From assembly GCA_001898415.1 (NCBI GenBank), contig MKTU01000041.1, positions 1 to 62,171 on the forward strand: a DNA stretch of 62,171 nt, in the 5' to 3' direction. Shown one piece after another: positions 11,971 to 22,008 of the stretch. Source of the stretch: Rhodanobacter sp. 67-28 (lineage in GTDB: Bacteria; Pseudomonadota; Gammaproteobacteria; Xanthomonadales; Rhodanobacteraceae). Under the pieces are notes generated by a model, which was not told the DNA's origin, did not search any database, and saw nothing but the letters and a program-made list of their open reading frames with translations. The first letter of the stretch is position 1; the number at the start of each line of letters is the position of its first letter. The position numbers and the translations under genes are program-made.

Positions 11971-11990
11971 GGGCATGTTACTACATGCCC
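11971..11990 (-). promoter_or_regulatory. Perfect hairpin in the secA leader
   Basis: An 8-bp perfect inverted repeat (GGGCATGT / ACATGCCC) with a 4-base loop lies about 50 bases upstream of the secA start, within the 182-base gap after the M23 peptidase gene. It has no T-run, so it could be a leader structure or the 3' end of the upstream transcript. Confidence 0.4.
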
Positions 11991-12102
11991 GGTACGGCTC
12001 ACCCGCTCTGGCGGGATGGAGGTGCCCGCGCCGCGCGGGAACGCCGGCGAACCGTCAGGAACTGGCGGCTGCCGGGACCGGATTCAAGGGATCAGGGCAT
12101 CC

Positions 12103-13032
12103 CTAGCGGTGGCTGCGCACGAACGCCAGCGGGTTGACCACGCGATCGTGGTACCAGACCTCGAAATGCACGTGCGAGCCGGTGGAGCGGCCGGTGGAGC
12201 CGGCCTGCGCGATCACGTCGCCGACCTGCACATGCTGGCCGGGATGCACGTCCAGCTTGCTGTTGTGGGCGTAGCGGGTCATGTAGCCGTTGCCGTGGTC
12301 GATCTCGACCACGTTGCCGTAGCCGCGACGCACGCCGGCGAAGGTCACCATGCCTTCGGCCACGGCATGCACCGGCGTGCCGAACGGCGTGGCGATGTCG
12401 ATGCCGGTGTGCCGCGCCGACTGGCCGTCGAACGGGTCGGGACGCACGCCGAAATAGGATGAGATGTAGCCATGCACGGGCATGCCGGTGGGCTTCAGGT
12501 TCGACTCGATGCGGGCATCGAGCAACAGGCTCTGCAGCGCCGACAACTGCGCCTGCTGGACGTTGAACTGGCCGGTGAGGCGGTCGATGCCGACCTCCAG
12601 CGAGGGCGGCATGGCGTAACCGGTGCTGCTGGTGTCCTCGACACCACCGACGGCGGGCGGCTGGTCGAAGTTGAACTCGCCGCTGTCGAGCTTGCCCACC
12701 TGCACCAGGCGCTCACCGAGCGCGTTCAGGCGGGTCGACTGCGCCTGCAGCTGGCCCAGCTTGAGCGCCAGGGCATCCAGGCTGCGCTGCGCATCCGCGC
12801 GCACGCCGCCGAGTTCGGCGTTCTGCCGGCGGATCTGCTGCTGCAGGTCGTGGATCTGGCTCAGCGCGCGGTCGCGCGGGCTGGCGATGGCGAGGGTCAG
12901 CGCGCCGCCCAGGGCCAGGCAGCCCAACACGCCCAGCGACAACATCGAGAACAGCTTCCAGCGCACCCGCCGGCTGGCCAGATCCAGGGTTTTAGGCAGC
13001 TTGCGGGCACGTGAGACGAGTATGATCTGCAT
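12103..13032 (-). CDS. Membrane-anchored M23 peptidoglycan endopeptidase
   Basis: A 309-residue LytM/M23 metalloprotease predicted to cut peptide cross-bridges in peptidoglycan. It has one N-terminal transmembrane helix (about 27-50), a periplasmic coiled coil (about 56-112) and a C-terminal M23 domain. The zinc ligands are present as H208 and D212 (HTGID) and H289 (HVHFE), with catalytic H256, so it should be active rather than an EnvC/NlpD-style activator. Start ATG at 13032 is 27 bases from the divergent dciA start. The secA-M23-dciA-lpxC order is, to my knowledge, typical of Xanthomonadales. A link to division is inferred from the neighbours. Confidence 0.9.
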   Translation of the reverse strand: MQIILVSRARKLPKTLDLASRRVRWKLFSMLSLGVLGCLALGGALTLAIASPRDRALSQIHDLQQQIRRQNAELGGVRADAQRSLDALALKLGQLQAQSTRLNALGERLVQVGKLDSGEFNFDQPPAVGGVEDTSSTGYAMPPSLEVGIDRLTGQFNVQQAQLSALQSLLLDARIESNLKPTGMPVHGYISSYFGVRPDPFDGQSARHTGIDIATPFGTPVHAVAEGMVTFAGVRRGYGNVVEIDHGNGYMTRYAHNSKLDVHPGQHVQVGDVIAQAGSTGRSTGSHVHFEVWYHDRVVNPLAFVRSHR

Positions 13033-13059
13033 GTCTTTCCAAAATCGAATGTCGGCACC

Positions 13060-13542
13060 ATGCACCGCGCGGAACCCGCCACTTCCCGTCGCCGCGACAA
13101 CGGACCGAAATCCCTTGCCGATTGCGGCTCCTTCGCGTCGCTGGCCCGAAAGGCCGACGCGCTGGAAGCGCTGGACCGCGCACTGCGCCAGACGTTGCCA
13201 TCGCCGCTGCGCGAACAGGTCAGATTCGCCAATCTGCGCAACAACCGCCTCGTCTTCCTGGCGTCTTCACCGGCCTGGGCGTCACGCCTGCGCTTGATGC
13301 AGGCACAGATCCTTGCCTCCGCAAGCGCCGTCGGCGCCTGCGCCAGTTCAGTCACCGTGAAAGTGGCTCCCCAACCACCGGCCGTTACCGTGCCGGAGCA
13401 GTCAAAACCGCTTTCGCCAGCCGCGGCCGCCCACCTCAGGGCTGCCGCTGCCTCGTCCACAGACCCCGAATGGCGGGATCTGTTCCTTCAGCTGGCGTCC
13501 TTCGCCGAAACCGCTGATTCCCCCGAGAACCCCTCGTACTGA
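13060..13542 (+). CDS. dciA: DciA-family (DUF721) replicative helicase operator
   Basis: This 160-residue protein carries an N-terminal DUF721 domain (about residues 25-100: ALDRALRQTLPSPLREQVRF, NNRLVFLASSPAWASRLRLM), the mark of DciA. DciA is the ancestral loader/operator of DnaB in bacteria that lack DnaC or DnaI. The C-terminal third is Ala/Pro/Ser-rich and probably disordered. It is transcribed away from the M23 peptidase gene and converges on lpxC. The start could be the ATG at 13060 or a later in-frame codon, since the conserved block begins about 25 residues in. No DNA-binding activity can be judged from sequence alone. Confidence 0.82.
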   Translation: MHRAEPATSRRRDNGPKSLADCGSFASLARKADALEALDRALRQTLPSPLREQVRFANLRNNRLVFLASSPAWASRLRLMQAQILASASAVGACASSVTVKVAPQPPAVTVPEQSKPLSPAAAAHLRAAAASSTDPEWRDLFLQLASFAETADSPENPSY

Positions 13543-13683
13543 AAGGCGTTCCTGCGAGACGCGCCGCGTCTTGCCCCCGCGGGCTGACCCGCGCGAGCAG
13601 CGTTTATACCACGTGAAGAGTTAATGAAAAGTCCAGCCCTCGCGGGGCTGTGACCCAACCCGCGCGGCGAGTGTGTCGCGGTC

Positions 13684-13716
13684 AACAAAAATGGCCGGAT
13701 CTTGCGATCCGGCCAT
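13684..13716 (-). terminator. Intrinsic terminator of lpxC
   Basis: An 11-bp perfect stem (ATGGCCGGATC / GATCCGGCCAT, 13691-13701 and 13706-13716) is followed on the minus strand by TTTTGTT. It lies about 40 bases past the lpxC stop, so it ends the lpxC transcript. Confidence 0.85.
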
Positions 13717-13758
13717 TCGGGCGGGCAGTGCCGGAACAGGCCGGCGTGGTTTCGGGTG

Positions 13759-14673
13759 TCAGATCGCCTGGGCCGGGTGCGCGTAGGAGATCGGCGACAC
13801 CGCCGGATCCTCGTGGTAGCTGACCTCTTCCCACGCCGAGGCATCGGCGATCAGGGCGCGCAGCAGCTTGTTGTTCAACTCGTGGCCCGACTTGTGCGCG
13901 TGATAGGCGCCGATCAGGCTGTGGCCGAGCAGGTACAGGTCGCCGATGGCGTCCAGGATCTTGTGCTTGACGAACTCGTCCTCGTAACGCAGGCCGTCCT
14001 CGTTGAGCACGCGGTAGTCGTCGAGCACCACGGCGTTGTCCATCGAGCCGCCCAGCGCCAGGTTGTGCTCGCGCAGCATCTCGATGTCACGCATGAAACC
14101 GAAGGTGCGCGCGCGGCTGACTTCCTTGACGAAAGAGGTGGTGGAGAAGTCGATCTCGGCGCGCGAGGTGCGCTTGGAGATGATCGGGTGGTTGAAGTCG
14201 ATCGAGAAGCCCACCTTGAAGCCTTCGAACGGCTCGAAGCTGGCCCACTTGTCGCCTTCCTGCACCTTGATCGGCTTCTTGATGCGGATGAAGCGCTTGG
14301 CCACCGGCTGCTCCTCGATGCCGGCGGACTGCAGCAGGAACACGAACGGTCCCGCACTGCCATCCATGATCGGCACTTCCGGCGCCGACAGGTCGACGTA
14401 GGCGTTGTCGATGCCGAGCCCGGCCATCGCCGACAACAGGTGTTCGACGGTGGCCACGCGCACTTCACCATTCATGAGCGTGGTGGACAGGCGTGTGTCG
14501 CCGACGTTGTCCTGGCGTGCGCGGATGTCCACCGGCGGATCGAGATCCGTCCGACGGAAAACGATGCCCGTGTTCGGCGCGGCGGGACGCAAGGTCATGT
14601 AGACCTTGTCGCCCGTGTGCAAGCCGACACCGGTCGCCCGGATGATGTTTTTAAGCGTACGCTGCTTGATCAT
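13759..14673 (-). CDS. lpxC: UDP-3-O-acyl-N-acetylglucosamine deacetylase LpxC
   Basis: LpxC carries out the committed step of lipid A synthesis. The 304-residue sequence has the zinc ligands H78 (TVEHLLSAM), H237 and D241 (HKILD), and the catalytic H264 (KSGHELNN). The start at 14673 gives the conserved [12 protein letters not shown] terminus and LHTGDKV. It lies downstream of ftsZ on the same strand, separated by about 425 bases that could carry its own promoter. A strong terminator follows, so lpxC closes the division/envelope cluster. Confidence 0.97.
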   Translation of the reverse strand: MIKQRTLKNIIRATGVGLHTGDKVYMTLRPAAPNTGIVFRRTDLDPPVDIRARQDNVGDTRLSTTLMNGEVRVATVEHLLSAMAGLGIDNAYVDLSAPEVPIMDGSAGPFVFLLQSAGIEEQPVAKRFIRIKKPIKVQEGDKWASFEPFEGFKVGFSIDFNHPIISKRTSRAEIDFSTTSFVKEVSRARTFGFMRDIEMLREHNLALGGSMDNAVVLDDYRVLNEDGLRYEDEFVKHKILDAIGDLYLLGHSLIGAYHAHKSGHELNNKLLRALIADASAWEEVSYHEDPAVSPISYAHPAQAI

Positions 14674-15098
14674 TATTGTTGGGACCCGTGGAGGCAGCAG
14701 CCAATCAGGAGCGGATGCTAACACAGTTTTAACCTGGGATAAAAGCAAACCGCACCGTACAGTCTGGTTAAGCCTTCATCTTTCTTTCATCCTTGGGAAC
14801 TGGCGCACATTTGGCGCCCGCCAGCGCCGAAAGATAAGGAGCGAAGCCCGGGCCTGGGACGGGAATCCGGCCCGGGACATCGCTTCGGCACCGCGGCGAC
14901 AAATCCGCGGCCCTGCCCCGCGCGCCCATCCCGGCGCACGGCATCGGGTGCCAACCAACCGCCGTCGCCGCAGCCATCGTCGCGCCATCGCAGACCTTGC
15001 AAACGGCCTGCCGCAAGGCAGCCATTCGTGAGGCAATGGAGTGACTGACCGACCCGGCGGGCGATCGTTCAACGCATCGACATGCTCCGCAATGCTCC
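14674..15098. other. 425-base gap between ftsZ and lpxC
   Basis: No convincing gene. At 15005-15023 is an imperfect hairpin (GGCCTGCC GCAA GGCAGCC) that could end or pause ftsZ transcription. The AT-richer part near 14700-14790 is the likely place for an lpxC promoter, but no box pair is clear. The middle is GC-rich without recognisable repeats. Confidence 0.5.
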
Positions 15099-16277
15099 TC
15101 AATCAGCCTGCCGGCGCAGGAATGCCGGGATGTCCAGGTAATCGAGGCCGGCATCGCCATGCTTGGCCGCTGCGCTGGACTCGGTCCGACCCTGCACCTC
15201 CGGCTGGGCATAGTCCACCACCTCGTTGCCGGTGCCGGTGCGCAGCACCACCGGGCGCGGACGCATCTGCATCTGCTGGGTTTCGACCATGCGGATCGGC
15301 GGCTGGCTGCGCGAGGCATTGGCGCGGTTGAGGCCGGTGGCCACCACGGTCACGCGCACGTCGTCCTTCATGTCCGGGTCCAGCGAGGTGCCGATCACCA
15401 CGGTGGCGTCTTCGCTGGCGAAGTCGTGGATGATGCGGCCGATCTCGTCGAACTCGCGCATGGTGAGGTTCGGACCGGCAGTGACGTTGACCAGGATGCC
15501 GCAGGCGCCGTTCAGGTTGACGTCCTCCAGCAGCGGGTTCTTGATCGCCGCCTCGGCCGCCGCCTGGGCGCGATCGTCACCGCGGGCGGTGCCCGAGCCC
15601 ATCATGGCCAGGCCCATCTCCGACATCACGGTGCGCACGTCGGCGAAGTCGACGTTGATCAGGCCAGGGGCGGTGATCAGGTCGGCGATGCCCTGCACGG
15701 CGCCCTGCAGCACGTCGTTGGCGGCCTTGAACGCGTTGAGCAGGGTGACCTCGCGGCCGAGCACGCTGAGCAGCTTCTCGTTCGGCACGGTGATCAGCGA
15801 GTCGACGTGCTGCGACAGGTCCTCGATGCCCTTCAGGGCGACCTGCATGCGCCGGCGGCCCTCGAACGGGAACGGCTTGGTGACGACCGCGACCGTCAGG
15901 ATGCCCTTCTCCTTGGCCAGCTGCGCCACCACCGGCGCCGCGCCGGTGCCGGTGCCGCCGCCCATGCCGGCGGTGATGAACACCATGTCGGCGCCTTCGA
16001 GCATCGCCTCGATCCGTTCGCGGTCCTCCAGCGCGGCCTGCCGGCCGACCTCGGGATTCGCGCCGGCGCCGAGACCCTTGGTCACGTTGCCGCCGAGTTG
16101 CAGGTGGGTGCGCGAGCCGCAGTTGGTCATCGCCTGGGCATCGGTATTGGCGACGACGAACTCGACGCCTTCGATGTTGGCGTTGAGCATGTGCGCCACG
16201 GCGTTGCCACCGCCGCCGCCCACGCCGATCACCTTGATGACTGCATTGGGTGCAAGTTTATCGATCAGTTCAAACAT
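15099..16277 (-). CDS. ftsZ: Cell-division tubulin homologue FtsZ
   Basis: FtsZ polymerises with GTP into the Z ring that organises septation. The 392-residue protein has the GTP-binding tubulin signature GGGTGTG at 106-112, the N-terminal VIGVGGGGGNAV loop, and the T7-loop region NVDFADVRTVM. A variable linker is followed by the conserved C-terminal peptide (LDYLDIPAFLRRQ) that binds FtsA and other partners. It follows ftsA after 123 bases, which hold two small GC-rich inverted repeats and may carry an additional promoter. Confidence 0.98.
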   Translation of the reverse strand: MFELIDKLAPNAVIKVIGVGGGGGNAVAHMLNANIEGVEFVVANTDAQAMTNCGSRTHLQLGGNVTKGLGAGANPEVGRQAALEDRERIEAMLEGADMVFITAGMGGGTGTGAAPVVAQLAKEKGILTVAVVTKPFPFEGRRRMQVALKGIEDLSQHVDSLITVPNEKLLSVLGREVTLLNAFKAANDVLQGAVQGIADLITAPGLINVDFADVRTVMSEMGLAMMGSGTARGDDRAQAAAEAAIKNPLLEDVNLNGACGILVNVTAGPNLTMREFDEIGRIIHDFASEDATVVIGTSLDPDMKDDVRVTVVATGLNRANASRSQPPIRMVETQQMQMRPRPVVLRTGTGNEVVDYAQPEVQGRTESSAAAKHGDAGLDYLDIPAFLRRQAD

Positions 16278-16400
16278 TTCCCGTCCTCCGTAGAGTTGTT
16301 GTCGTTTTAACCGCGGGGAGCGACTCCTGTCGGCCCGTGGTGGTGGGTGGATTTCCTTCCACCCGGGGCGGCAGCTCCTGCGCCGCCCGAAACCGCATTG

Positions 16401-17633
16401 CTAGAAATTCCGCGTGAGCCAGCCGCGCAGCTTGTCGACCATCCCGCCCATGCTGCTGCCCACCGGTCCGCCGACCCGCGCGCCGCCGGCGCGCGCGCCA
16501 TGCAGCAGCAGACCTACGCCAGTGGCATGCAACGGACTGGAAACCACCTCGCCGAGACCCTCGACTTGCTGCGGCAGGCCGATGCGCACCATCTTGTGGA
16601 AGATCTCCTCGGCCAGCTCCAGCGCGCCTTCCATCTTCGAGGCGCCGCCGGTAAGCACCACGCCGGCGGCGACCAGGCTCTCGTAGCCGGAGCGGCGCAA
16701 CTGGTCCTGCACCATCTCGAAGATTTCCTCGTAGCGCGCCTGCACGCTCTGCGCCAGCGACTGCCGCGCCAGCCGGCGCGGTGGACGATCGCCGACGCTG
16801 GGCACCTGGATGGTTTCCTCCGCATGCGCCAGCCCGGTCAGCGCGCAGGCGTACTTGATCTTGATCTCCTCCGCGTGCGCGGTAGGCGTGTGCACGCCGT
16901 AGGCGATGTCGCTGGTGACCTGGTCGCCGCCGACCGGCAGCGACGCGGTGTGGCGAATCGAACCCTGGGTGTAGATCGCAATGTCGGTGGTGCCCGCGCC
17001 GATGTCGACCAGGCACACGCCGAGCTCGCGCTCGTCGTCGGTCAGCACCGCCTTGGCGCTGGCCAGCGCGGAAGGAACCAGCTCATCGACGGTGAGTCCG
17101 CAGCGCTGGATGCACTTGGAGATGTTCTGCACCGCGGCGGCAGCGCCGGTGACCAGGTGCACGTTGGCCTCCAGTCGCACGCCGCTCATGCCGACCGGGC
17201 GGCGGATGCCGTCCTGGCCGTCGATGCGGTATTCCTGCGACTCCTTGTAGAGCACCTTGCGATCGGCCGGGATCGCCACCGCGCTGGCGGCTTCCAGCAC
17301 CTGTTCCAGGTCGGCGGCGGTGACCTCGCGCTCGCGGATCGCCGCGTTGCCGTGCGAGTTGCGCGTTTCCAGGTGGCTGCCGGAGATCGAGGCGTAGACC
17401 GATCGGATGTCGCAACCGGCCATCAGCTCGGCCTCCTCCACCGCGCGCTGGATCGAGTGCACGGTCGATTCGATGTCGACCACCGAGCCACGCTTCATGC
17501 CGCGCGAGACGTGGGTGCCGATGCCGATCACGGTGATCGGCTCGCCCGGTTCGTACTCGCCGACGATCGCCACCACCTTGGAGGTGCCGATGTCCAGGCC
17601 GACAACCAGCTGCTTTTCATTGCGCGTTTTCAT
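16401..17633 (-). CDS. ftsA: Actin-like division protein FtsA
   Basis: FtsA tethers FtsZ to the inner membrane and signals to the septal synthases. The 410-residue product has the actin-fold phosphate 1 motif (VGLDIGTSKVVAIV), phosphate 2 (CLVDIGAGTTDIA), an adenosine motif (VVLTGGASKMEG) and a C-terminal amphipathic membrane helix (GGMVDKLRGWLTRNF). The start at 17633 is chosen because MKTRNEKQ precedes the conserved start; it lies 10 bases after ftsQ. Length is close to E. coli FtsA (420). Confidence 0.97.
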   Translation of the reverse strand: MKTRNEKQLVVGLDIGTSKVVAIVGEYEPGEPITVIGIGTHVSRGMKRGSVVDIESTVHSIQRAVEEAELMAGCDIRSVYASISGSHLETRNSHGNAAIREREVTAADLEQVLEAASAVAIPADRKVLYKESQEYRIDGQDGIRRPVGMSGVRLEANVHLVTGAAAAVQNISKCIQRCGLTVDELVPSALASAKAVLTDDERELGVCLVDIGAGTTDIAIYTQGSIRHTASLPVGGDQVTSDIAYGVHTPTAHAEEIKIKYACALTGLAHAEETIQVPSVGDRPPRRLARQSLAQSVQARYEEIFEMVQDQLRRSGYESLVAAGVVLTGGASKMEGALELAEEIFHKMVRIGLPQQVEGLGEVVSSPLHATGVGLLLHGARAGGARVGGPVGSSMGGMVDKLRGWLTRNF

Positions 17634-17643
17634 GGCGAGACAG

Positions 17644-18378
17644 TCATGAGCGGGGTGAACCTCCAGCCGGGGCGCCGGCCGCGTCGGGCCAGCGCACGGC
17701 AAAGCCGTTGGTGTAGCGAAGATCGGCGTAAACGAAGCCGTCGGCATGGCCGGCGATCAGCTGCGGGTAGACGTCGAGGAAACGATGCAGCCGGCGGCCG
17801 GCCTGCTCGCGGTCGCCGATCACGATGCGCGCGCCGCTGCCGGTGGTGACGCTCCAGCTGCCGCGTTCGGTCAGCGCCACGCCATTGATGCGCAGGTGGG
17901 TGCCGGCAAACGCCTTGCTGACATCGGCGTAGAAGCTCACCACCTCGGCCAGCCGCGCATCCGGACCACTCAGGCCGGGCAAGGCGGTCAGCTGATCTAC
18001 GCCGGGGGCGTCGAACACGCGGCCCTGGCGGCTGATCAGCTGCCTGTCATTCCAGCGCGCGAACGGCTGGCGCTCGTAGATGCGCAGTTGCAAGGTATCG
18101 GGCCAGCGCTTGCGCGCCTCCACCGACTCCACCCACGGCAACGCGGCAACAGCCTTCTGCACCGCATCGAGATCCAGCGCGAAGAAACCCTTGCCCAGTC
18201 GCGGCAGCACCGCCGTGCGGATCTCGGCAGCAGTGACGTGCTTGAACTCCGCCTGCACGGTCAGCTGGGTCACCGGCCAGCGATCGGCGGCAAACCACCC
18301 GCGCAGCAGCCCGACGACCGGCAACGCGACGAGCGCGATCGCCAGGCACCAGGCAGCGAGGCGGATGGGGCCTTTCAC
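17644..18378 (-). CDS. ftsQ: Cell-division protein FtsQ
   Basis: A bitopic inner-membrane protein that bridges early and late divisome proteins through FtsL/FtsB. The 244-residue product has a short cytosolic start, one transmembrane helix (about residues 7-27), a POTRA domain (about 35-105; [22 protein letters not shown]) and a beta domain to the C terminus. The GTG start (18376-18378) overlaps the ddlB TGA as GTGA, giving tight translational coupling even though repeat A1 lies just upstream within ddlB. Confidence 0.93.
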   Translation of the reverse strand: MKGPIRLAAWCLAIALVALPVVGLLRGWFAADRWPVTQLTVQAEFKHVTAAEIRTAVLPRLGKGFFALDLDAVQKAVAALPWVESVEARKRWPDTLQLRIYERQPFARWNDRQLISRQGRVFDAPGVDQLTALPGLSGPDARLAEVVSFYADVSKAFAGTHLRINGVALTERGSWSVTTGSGARIVIGDREQAGRRLHRFLDVYPQLIAGHADGFVYADLRYTNGFAVRWPDAAGAPAGGSPRS

Positions 18379-19442
18379 TTTGCGTCTCCTTCGGAGTCGC
18401 GGGAATAGGGAATAGGGAATGGGGAATAGGCAGAGCCGGCGTCTGCTGTTTGATGTTCCGATTCCCTATTCCCTATTCCCCATTCCCGCTGGAAGCTTGT
18501 TTCCAGCACACGCCAGCACAGTTCCTGGTAGTCGATGCCGGCGGCGGCGGCGGCCTTGGGCACCAGCGAGTGCGAGGTCATGCCGGGGGCGGTGTTGACC
18601 TCCAGCAGCCAGGGACGGCCGTTGCGGTCGCGCATCACGTCGACGCGGCCCCAGCCGGCGCAACCCAGCGCGTCGAACGCAGCCAGCGACAGCACCGCCA
18701 GTTCGTCCGCCGCGGCACCTTCGGCACCGGGGCAGATGTACTGGGTGTCCTCGGCCACGTACTTGGCGTTGTAGTCGTAGAACGCTCCCTTGGGCACGAT
18801 ATGGATGCTCGGCAGCACCTGGCGGCCGAGAATGGCGACGGTGAGTTCGTCGCCCTCGATCAGGGTTTCCATCAGCAGATCGCCCGGATAGCGCTCGGCC
18901 AATTCGACCGCCGCGGCCAGGTCCTGCTCGGCGAACACCCGGGTCACGCCGACGCTGGAGCCTTCGCATGCGGGCTTGACGATCAGCGGATAGCCGATCC
19001 GCCGCGCCGCGGCGAGCACGTCCGCGCCACGCGGCAGCGCGGCGAAGGTCGGCGTGGACAGGCCCAGCGATTGCCACACGCGCTTGGAGCGGGTCTTGTC
19101 CATAGACAACGCCGAGCCGAGCACGCCCGAACCGGTGTACGGCACGTGCAGCGATTCCAGCGCACCTTGCAGCACGCCATCCTCGCCACCGCCGTGCTGG
19201 CCGTGCAGGATGTTGAACACACGCGCGAAGTGGCCCGCGCGCAGCGCGTCGAGCAGGGCCGGGATACCGTCGATCGCATGCGCGTCGATGCCGCGCGCGC
19301 GCAGTGCGGCCAGCACGTTGCGGCCGGAATCCAGCGACACCTCGCGCTCGGCCGAGCTGCCGCCCATGACCACCGCCACACGGCCGAACTGCGCGGGATC
19401 GGTGATGCGGGAGGTGCCGGGATTCGTGATTGCGGCCATCAT
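18375..19442 (-). CDS. ddlB: D-alanine-D-alanine ligase DdlB with repeat-derived C-terminal tail
   Basis: DdlB joins two D-Ala for the peptidoglycan precursor. The ATP-grasp signatures are clear: [14 protein letters not shown] near the N terminus, [16 protein letters not shown], and [20 protein letters not shown] near the normal end. At 355 residues it is about 35 longer than usual. The extra tail after LETSFQRE (including GIGNRESEH and [10 protein letters not shown]) is encoded by repeat A1 and ends in a TGA overlapping the ftsQ GTG. The ATG at 19442 overlaps the murC stop as ATGA. The enzyme core looks intact; the tail's effect is unknown. Confidence 0.95.
   Translation of the reverse strand: MMAAITNPGTSRITDPAQFGRVAVVMGGSSAEREVSLDSGRNVLAALRARGIDAHAIDGIPALLDALRAGHFARVFNILHGQHGGGEDGVLQGALESLHVPYTGSGVLGSALSMDKTRSKRVWQSLGLSTPTFAALPRGADVLAAARRIGYPLIVKPACEGSSVGVTRVFAEQDLAAAVELAERYPGDLLMETLIEGDELTVAILGRQVLPSIHIVPKGAFYDYNAKYVAEDTQYICPGAEGAAADELAVLSLAAFDALGCAGWGRVDVMRDRNGRPWLLEVNTAPGMTSHSLVPKAAAAAGIDYQELCWRVLETSFQREWGIGNRESEHQTADAGSAYSPFPIPYSRDSEGDAK
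18401..18488. repeat. Inverted repeat element, family A, copy 1 (inside ddlB 3' end)
   Basis: Left arm 18401-18430 is a run of GGGAATAGGGAAT-type units and the right arm 18461-18488 carries the complement (ATTCCCTATTCCC), with about 30 bases between. The whole element is translated as the DdlB tail. Confidence 0.9.
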
Positions 19443-20878
19443 GCGGCCCCCTTCGTCTTGAGTTGGCCGGCGTTCGCCAGCTCGACCGCCGCCGCGCCGA
19501 TGTCGCCGGCGCCGAGCAGCAGCAACAGGTCGCCGTCGTGCAGCAGGCTGGGCAGGCTGGCGCGGAACTCGCGCGGATGCTCGACCAGCACCGGGTCGAC
19601 CTTGCCGCGCGCACGCACGGCACGCGCCAGCGCGCGGCCGTCGGCGCCGGCGATCGGCGCCTCGCCGGCCGGGTACACATCGGTCAGCACCAGCACGTCG
19701 GCGTCGGCCAGCACGTTGGCAAAATCGTCCAGCAGGTCGCGCGTGCGGCTGTAGCGGTGCGGCTGGAAGGCCACTACCAGGCGCCGCTCCGGCCAACCGC
19801 CGCGCACCGCCGCGAACACCGCCGCAATCTCGCGCGGGTGGTGGCCGTAGTCGTCGACCAGCAGCACGCGGCCGCCATCGATGGCGAGTTCGCCACGCCG
19901 ATGGAAGCGCCGGCCCACGCCCTGGAAACCCTTCAGTGCGGCGGCGATCGCCGCCACCTCGACACCGAGCTGCCAGCCGATCGTGGCGGCGGCCAGCGCG
20001 TTGAGGACGTTGTGCCGCCCGGGCAGGTTCAGCGTGACCGGCACGGCCGCCGCGCCATCGGGCAACTGCAGTTCGAAATGCATCTCGAAACCCTGCTGGC
20101 GCAGGTTCAGCGCGCGCACGTCGGCGTCCGCGCTGTCGATGCCGTAACGGATCACCCGGCGATTGGTGGCCTTGGCCAGCGCGGCCACTTCCGGGTCGTC
20201 CACGCACAGCACCGCCAGGCCGTAGAACGGCAGCCGGTGCAGGAAATCGGCGAACGCCTTCTTCACCTCGGCGAAGTCGCCGTGGTAGTTCTCCAGGTGG
20301 TCGGCGTCGATGTTGGTGATCGCGGCGATCACCGGCGACAGCAGCAGGAACGAGCCGTCCGACTCGTCCGCTTCGGCCACCAGGTACTGGCCGGTGCCGA
20401 GCCGCGCGTTGGCGCCGGCCGCATTGAGCTGGCCGCCGATCACGAAGGTCGGGTCGTAACCGGCCTCGGCCAGGACGCTGGCGGTGAGGCTGGTGGTGGT
20501 GGTCTTGCCGTGCGTGCCGGCGATCGCGATGCCGCGGCGAAAACGCATCAGCTCGCCCAGCATTTCCGCACGCGGGATCACCGGGATGCGCGCCGCGAGA
20601 GCAGCAGCCAGCTCCGGGTTGTCCGGCTTGATCGCGCTGGAGGTGACCACCACGTCGGCGCCGGCGACGTTCTCCGCGGCGTGGCCCACGTGCACGGTGA
20701 GGCCCAGCCGCTGCAGCCGCTGCACCGTGGGTGAGCCGGCACGGTCGGAACCGGACACCGCGTAGCCCAGGTTGTGCAGCACCTCGGCGATGCCGCTCAT
20801 GCCCACGCCGCCGATGCCGATGAAATGCACCCGGCGAAACGTGCTCATCGGGTCCTGCTGGGCGGAGAGCCGGCTCAT
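19439..20878 (-). CDS. murC: UDP-N-acetylmuramate-L-alanine ligase MurC
   Basis: MurC adds L-Ala to UDP-MurNAc, the first peptide step of peptidoglycan synthesis. The 479-residue protein has an N-terminal Rossmann-like motif ([15 protein letters not shown]), the ATP-binding P-loop ([11 protein letters not shown]), and conserved late motifs ([22 protein letters not shown]). The ATG at 20878 overlaps the murG stop (ATGA); a second in-frame Met ten residues later (MSTFRRVHF) is an alternative. It is linked by ATGA to ddlB as well. Confidence 0.96.
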   Translation of the reverse strand: MSRLSAQQDPMSTFRRVHFIGIGGVGMSGIAEVLHNLGYAVSGSDRAGSPTVQRLQRLGLTVHVGHAAENVAGADVVVTSSAIKPDNPELAAALAARIPVIPRAEMLGELMRFRRGIAIAGTHGKTTTTSLTASVLAEAGYDPTFVIGGQLNAAGANARLGTGQYLVAEADESDGSFLLLSPVIAAITNIDADHLENYHGDFAEVKKAFADFLHRLPFYGLAVLCVDDPEVAALAKATNRRVIRYGIDSADADVRALNLRQQGFEMHFELQLPDGAAAVPVTLNLPGRHNVLNALAAATIGWQLGVEVAAIAAALKGFQGVGRRFHRRGELAIDGGRVLLVDDYGHHPREIAAVFAAVRGGWPERRLVVAFQPHRYSRTRDLLDDFANVLADADVLVLTDVYPAGEAPIAGADGRALARAVRARGKVDPVLVEHPREFRASLPSLLHDGDLLLLLGAGDIGAAAVELANAGQLKTKGAA

Positions 20879-22008
20879 GCAGCCACCTCCGTGCAGGCGC
20901 GCGCGATCACCTGCGCCGCGTCGGGCTTGGCCAGCGTGCGTGCCGCTTCGGCCATGGCCAGCAGGGCGGTTCGATCGCCGAGCAGCGCAGCCAACCGCTG
21001 CGCCAGTTGTTGGTTGTCCAGTGCATTCTCCTGCATGATCTCGGCGGCGCCGACCGCCGCAAGCACCTCCGCGTTGCGCGTCTGGTGGTCGTCCACCGCG
21101 TACGGAAACGGCACCAGCAAGGCGCCGAGCCCGGCGGCGGAAAGTTCGGCCAGGGTCAGCGCGCCAGCACGGCAGACCGCCAGGTCCGCCCAGCCGTAGG
21201 CATCGGCCATGTCGTCGATGAAGGCCACCACGCGCGCTTCCACGCCGGCCTGCGCATACGCCGCGCGTGCCTCGTCGAGGCCACGACTGCCGCACTGGTG
21301 CAACACCTCGGGACGCTGCCCGGGTTCGAGTCGGGCCAGCGCCTGCGGCACCGCGAGATTCAGCGCACGCGCCCCAAGGCTGCCGCCCAGCACCAGCAGG
21401 CGTGGCGCACCCGGGCGATCGGCCATGCGTTGCGCCGGCGGCGGCAGCGCGCCGATCACCGCACGTACCGGATTGCCGACCCACTGCGCCTGCGGCAGCA
21501 CGCCGTCGAAGCCGGCCAGCACGCGGCGCGCCAATGCGGCCAGCTTGCGGTTGGTGAAACCGGCCACGCGATTCTGTTCATGCACCAGCAGCGGCCGCCG
21601 CAGCAGCCACGCGGCGAGACCGCCGGGGCCGGCCACGTAGCCACCCATCGACAGCACGCTGCGCGGACGCAGCCGCCGCAGCAACGCCAGCGAGGCAAGA
21701 AGCGCGCGCAGCAGCATCAGCGGCGCCAGCAGGCGGGTCTTCCAGCCTTTTCCGCGCAAACCGCCCACCGCCACCGTGTGCAACTCGATCCCGTGCGCCG
21801 GCACCACCCGCGTCTCCATCCCGCCGACCGCCCCCAGCCACGCCACCGGCACACCTTGCCCGCGCAGGCATTCGGCCACCGCCAGTCCCGGGAAGATGTG
21901 TCCACCGGTGCCGCCGGCCATGATGAGCACCGGTCGCGGATCGGCAAAAGCAGGCCGCGCCCCGCGCCGGTCTTCGCCCATTCCCGATTCCCGCGTCGCG
22001 GCGTTCAT
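20875..22008 (-). CDS. murG: Lipid II synthase MurG
   Basis: MurG transfers GlcNAc from UDP-GlcNAc to lipid I on the inner face of the membrane. The 377-residue GT-B protein has the N-terminal G loop [15 protein letters not shown], a second glycine loop ([12 protein letters not shown]) and the C-domain acceptor/donor motifs ([23 protein letters not shown] region). The start at 22008 overlaps the ftsW TGA. Residues about 5-11 (TRESGMG) are read from a short family-A repeat unit (GGGAATCGGGAATGGG); if that is an insertion, the older start may have been the Met at residue 10. Confidence 0.96.
   Translation of the reverse strand: MNAATRESGMGEDRRGARPAFADPRPVLIMAGGTGGHIFPGLAVAECLRGQGVPVAWLGAVGGMETRVVPAHGIELHTVAVGGLRGKGWKTRLLAPLMLLRALLASLALLRRLRPRSVLSMGGYVAGPGGLAAWLLRRPLLVHEQNRVAGFTNRKLAALARRVLAGFDGVLPQAQWVGNPVRAVIGALPPPAQRMADRPGAPRLLVLGGSLGARALNLAVPQALARLEPGQRPEVLHQCGSRGLDEARAAYAQAGVEARVVAFIDDMADAYGWADLAVCRAGALTLAELSAAGLGALLVPFPYAVDDHQTRNAEVLAAVGAAEIMQENALDNQQLAQRLAALLGDRTALLAMAEAARTLAKPDAAQVIARACTEVAA

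Noticed and set aside
14700..14790. Specific lpxC promoter
   Set aside because: AT-rich but several weak alternatives and no clear -35/-10 pair.
18401..18488. GGGAATAGGGAAT tandem units as a CRISPR array or variable-number repeat
   Set aside because: Units are 6-7 bases without spacers, and the second arm is the reverse complement, so it is a hairpin element.
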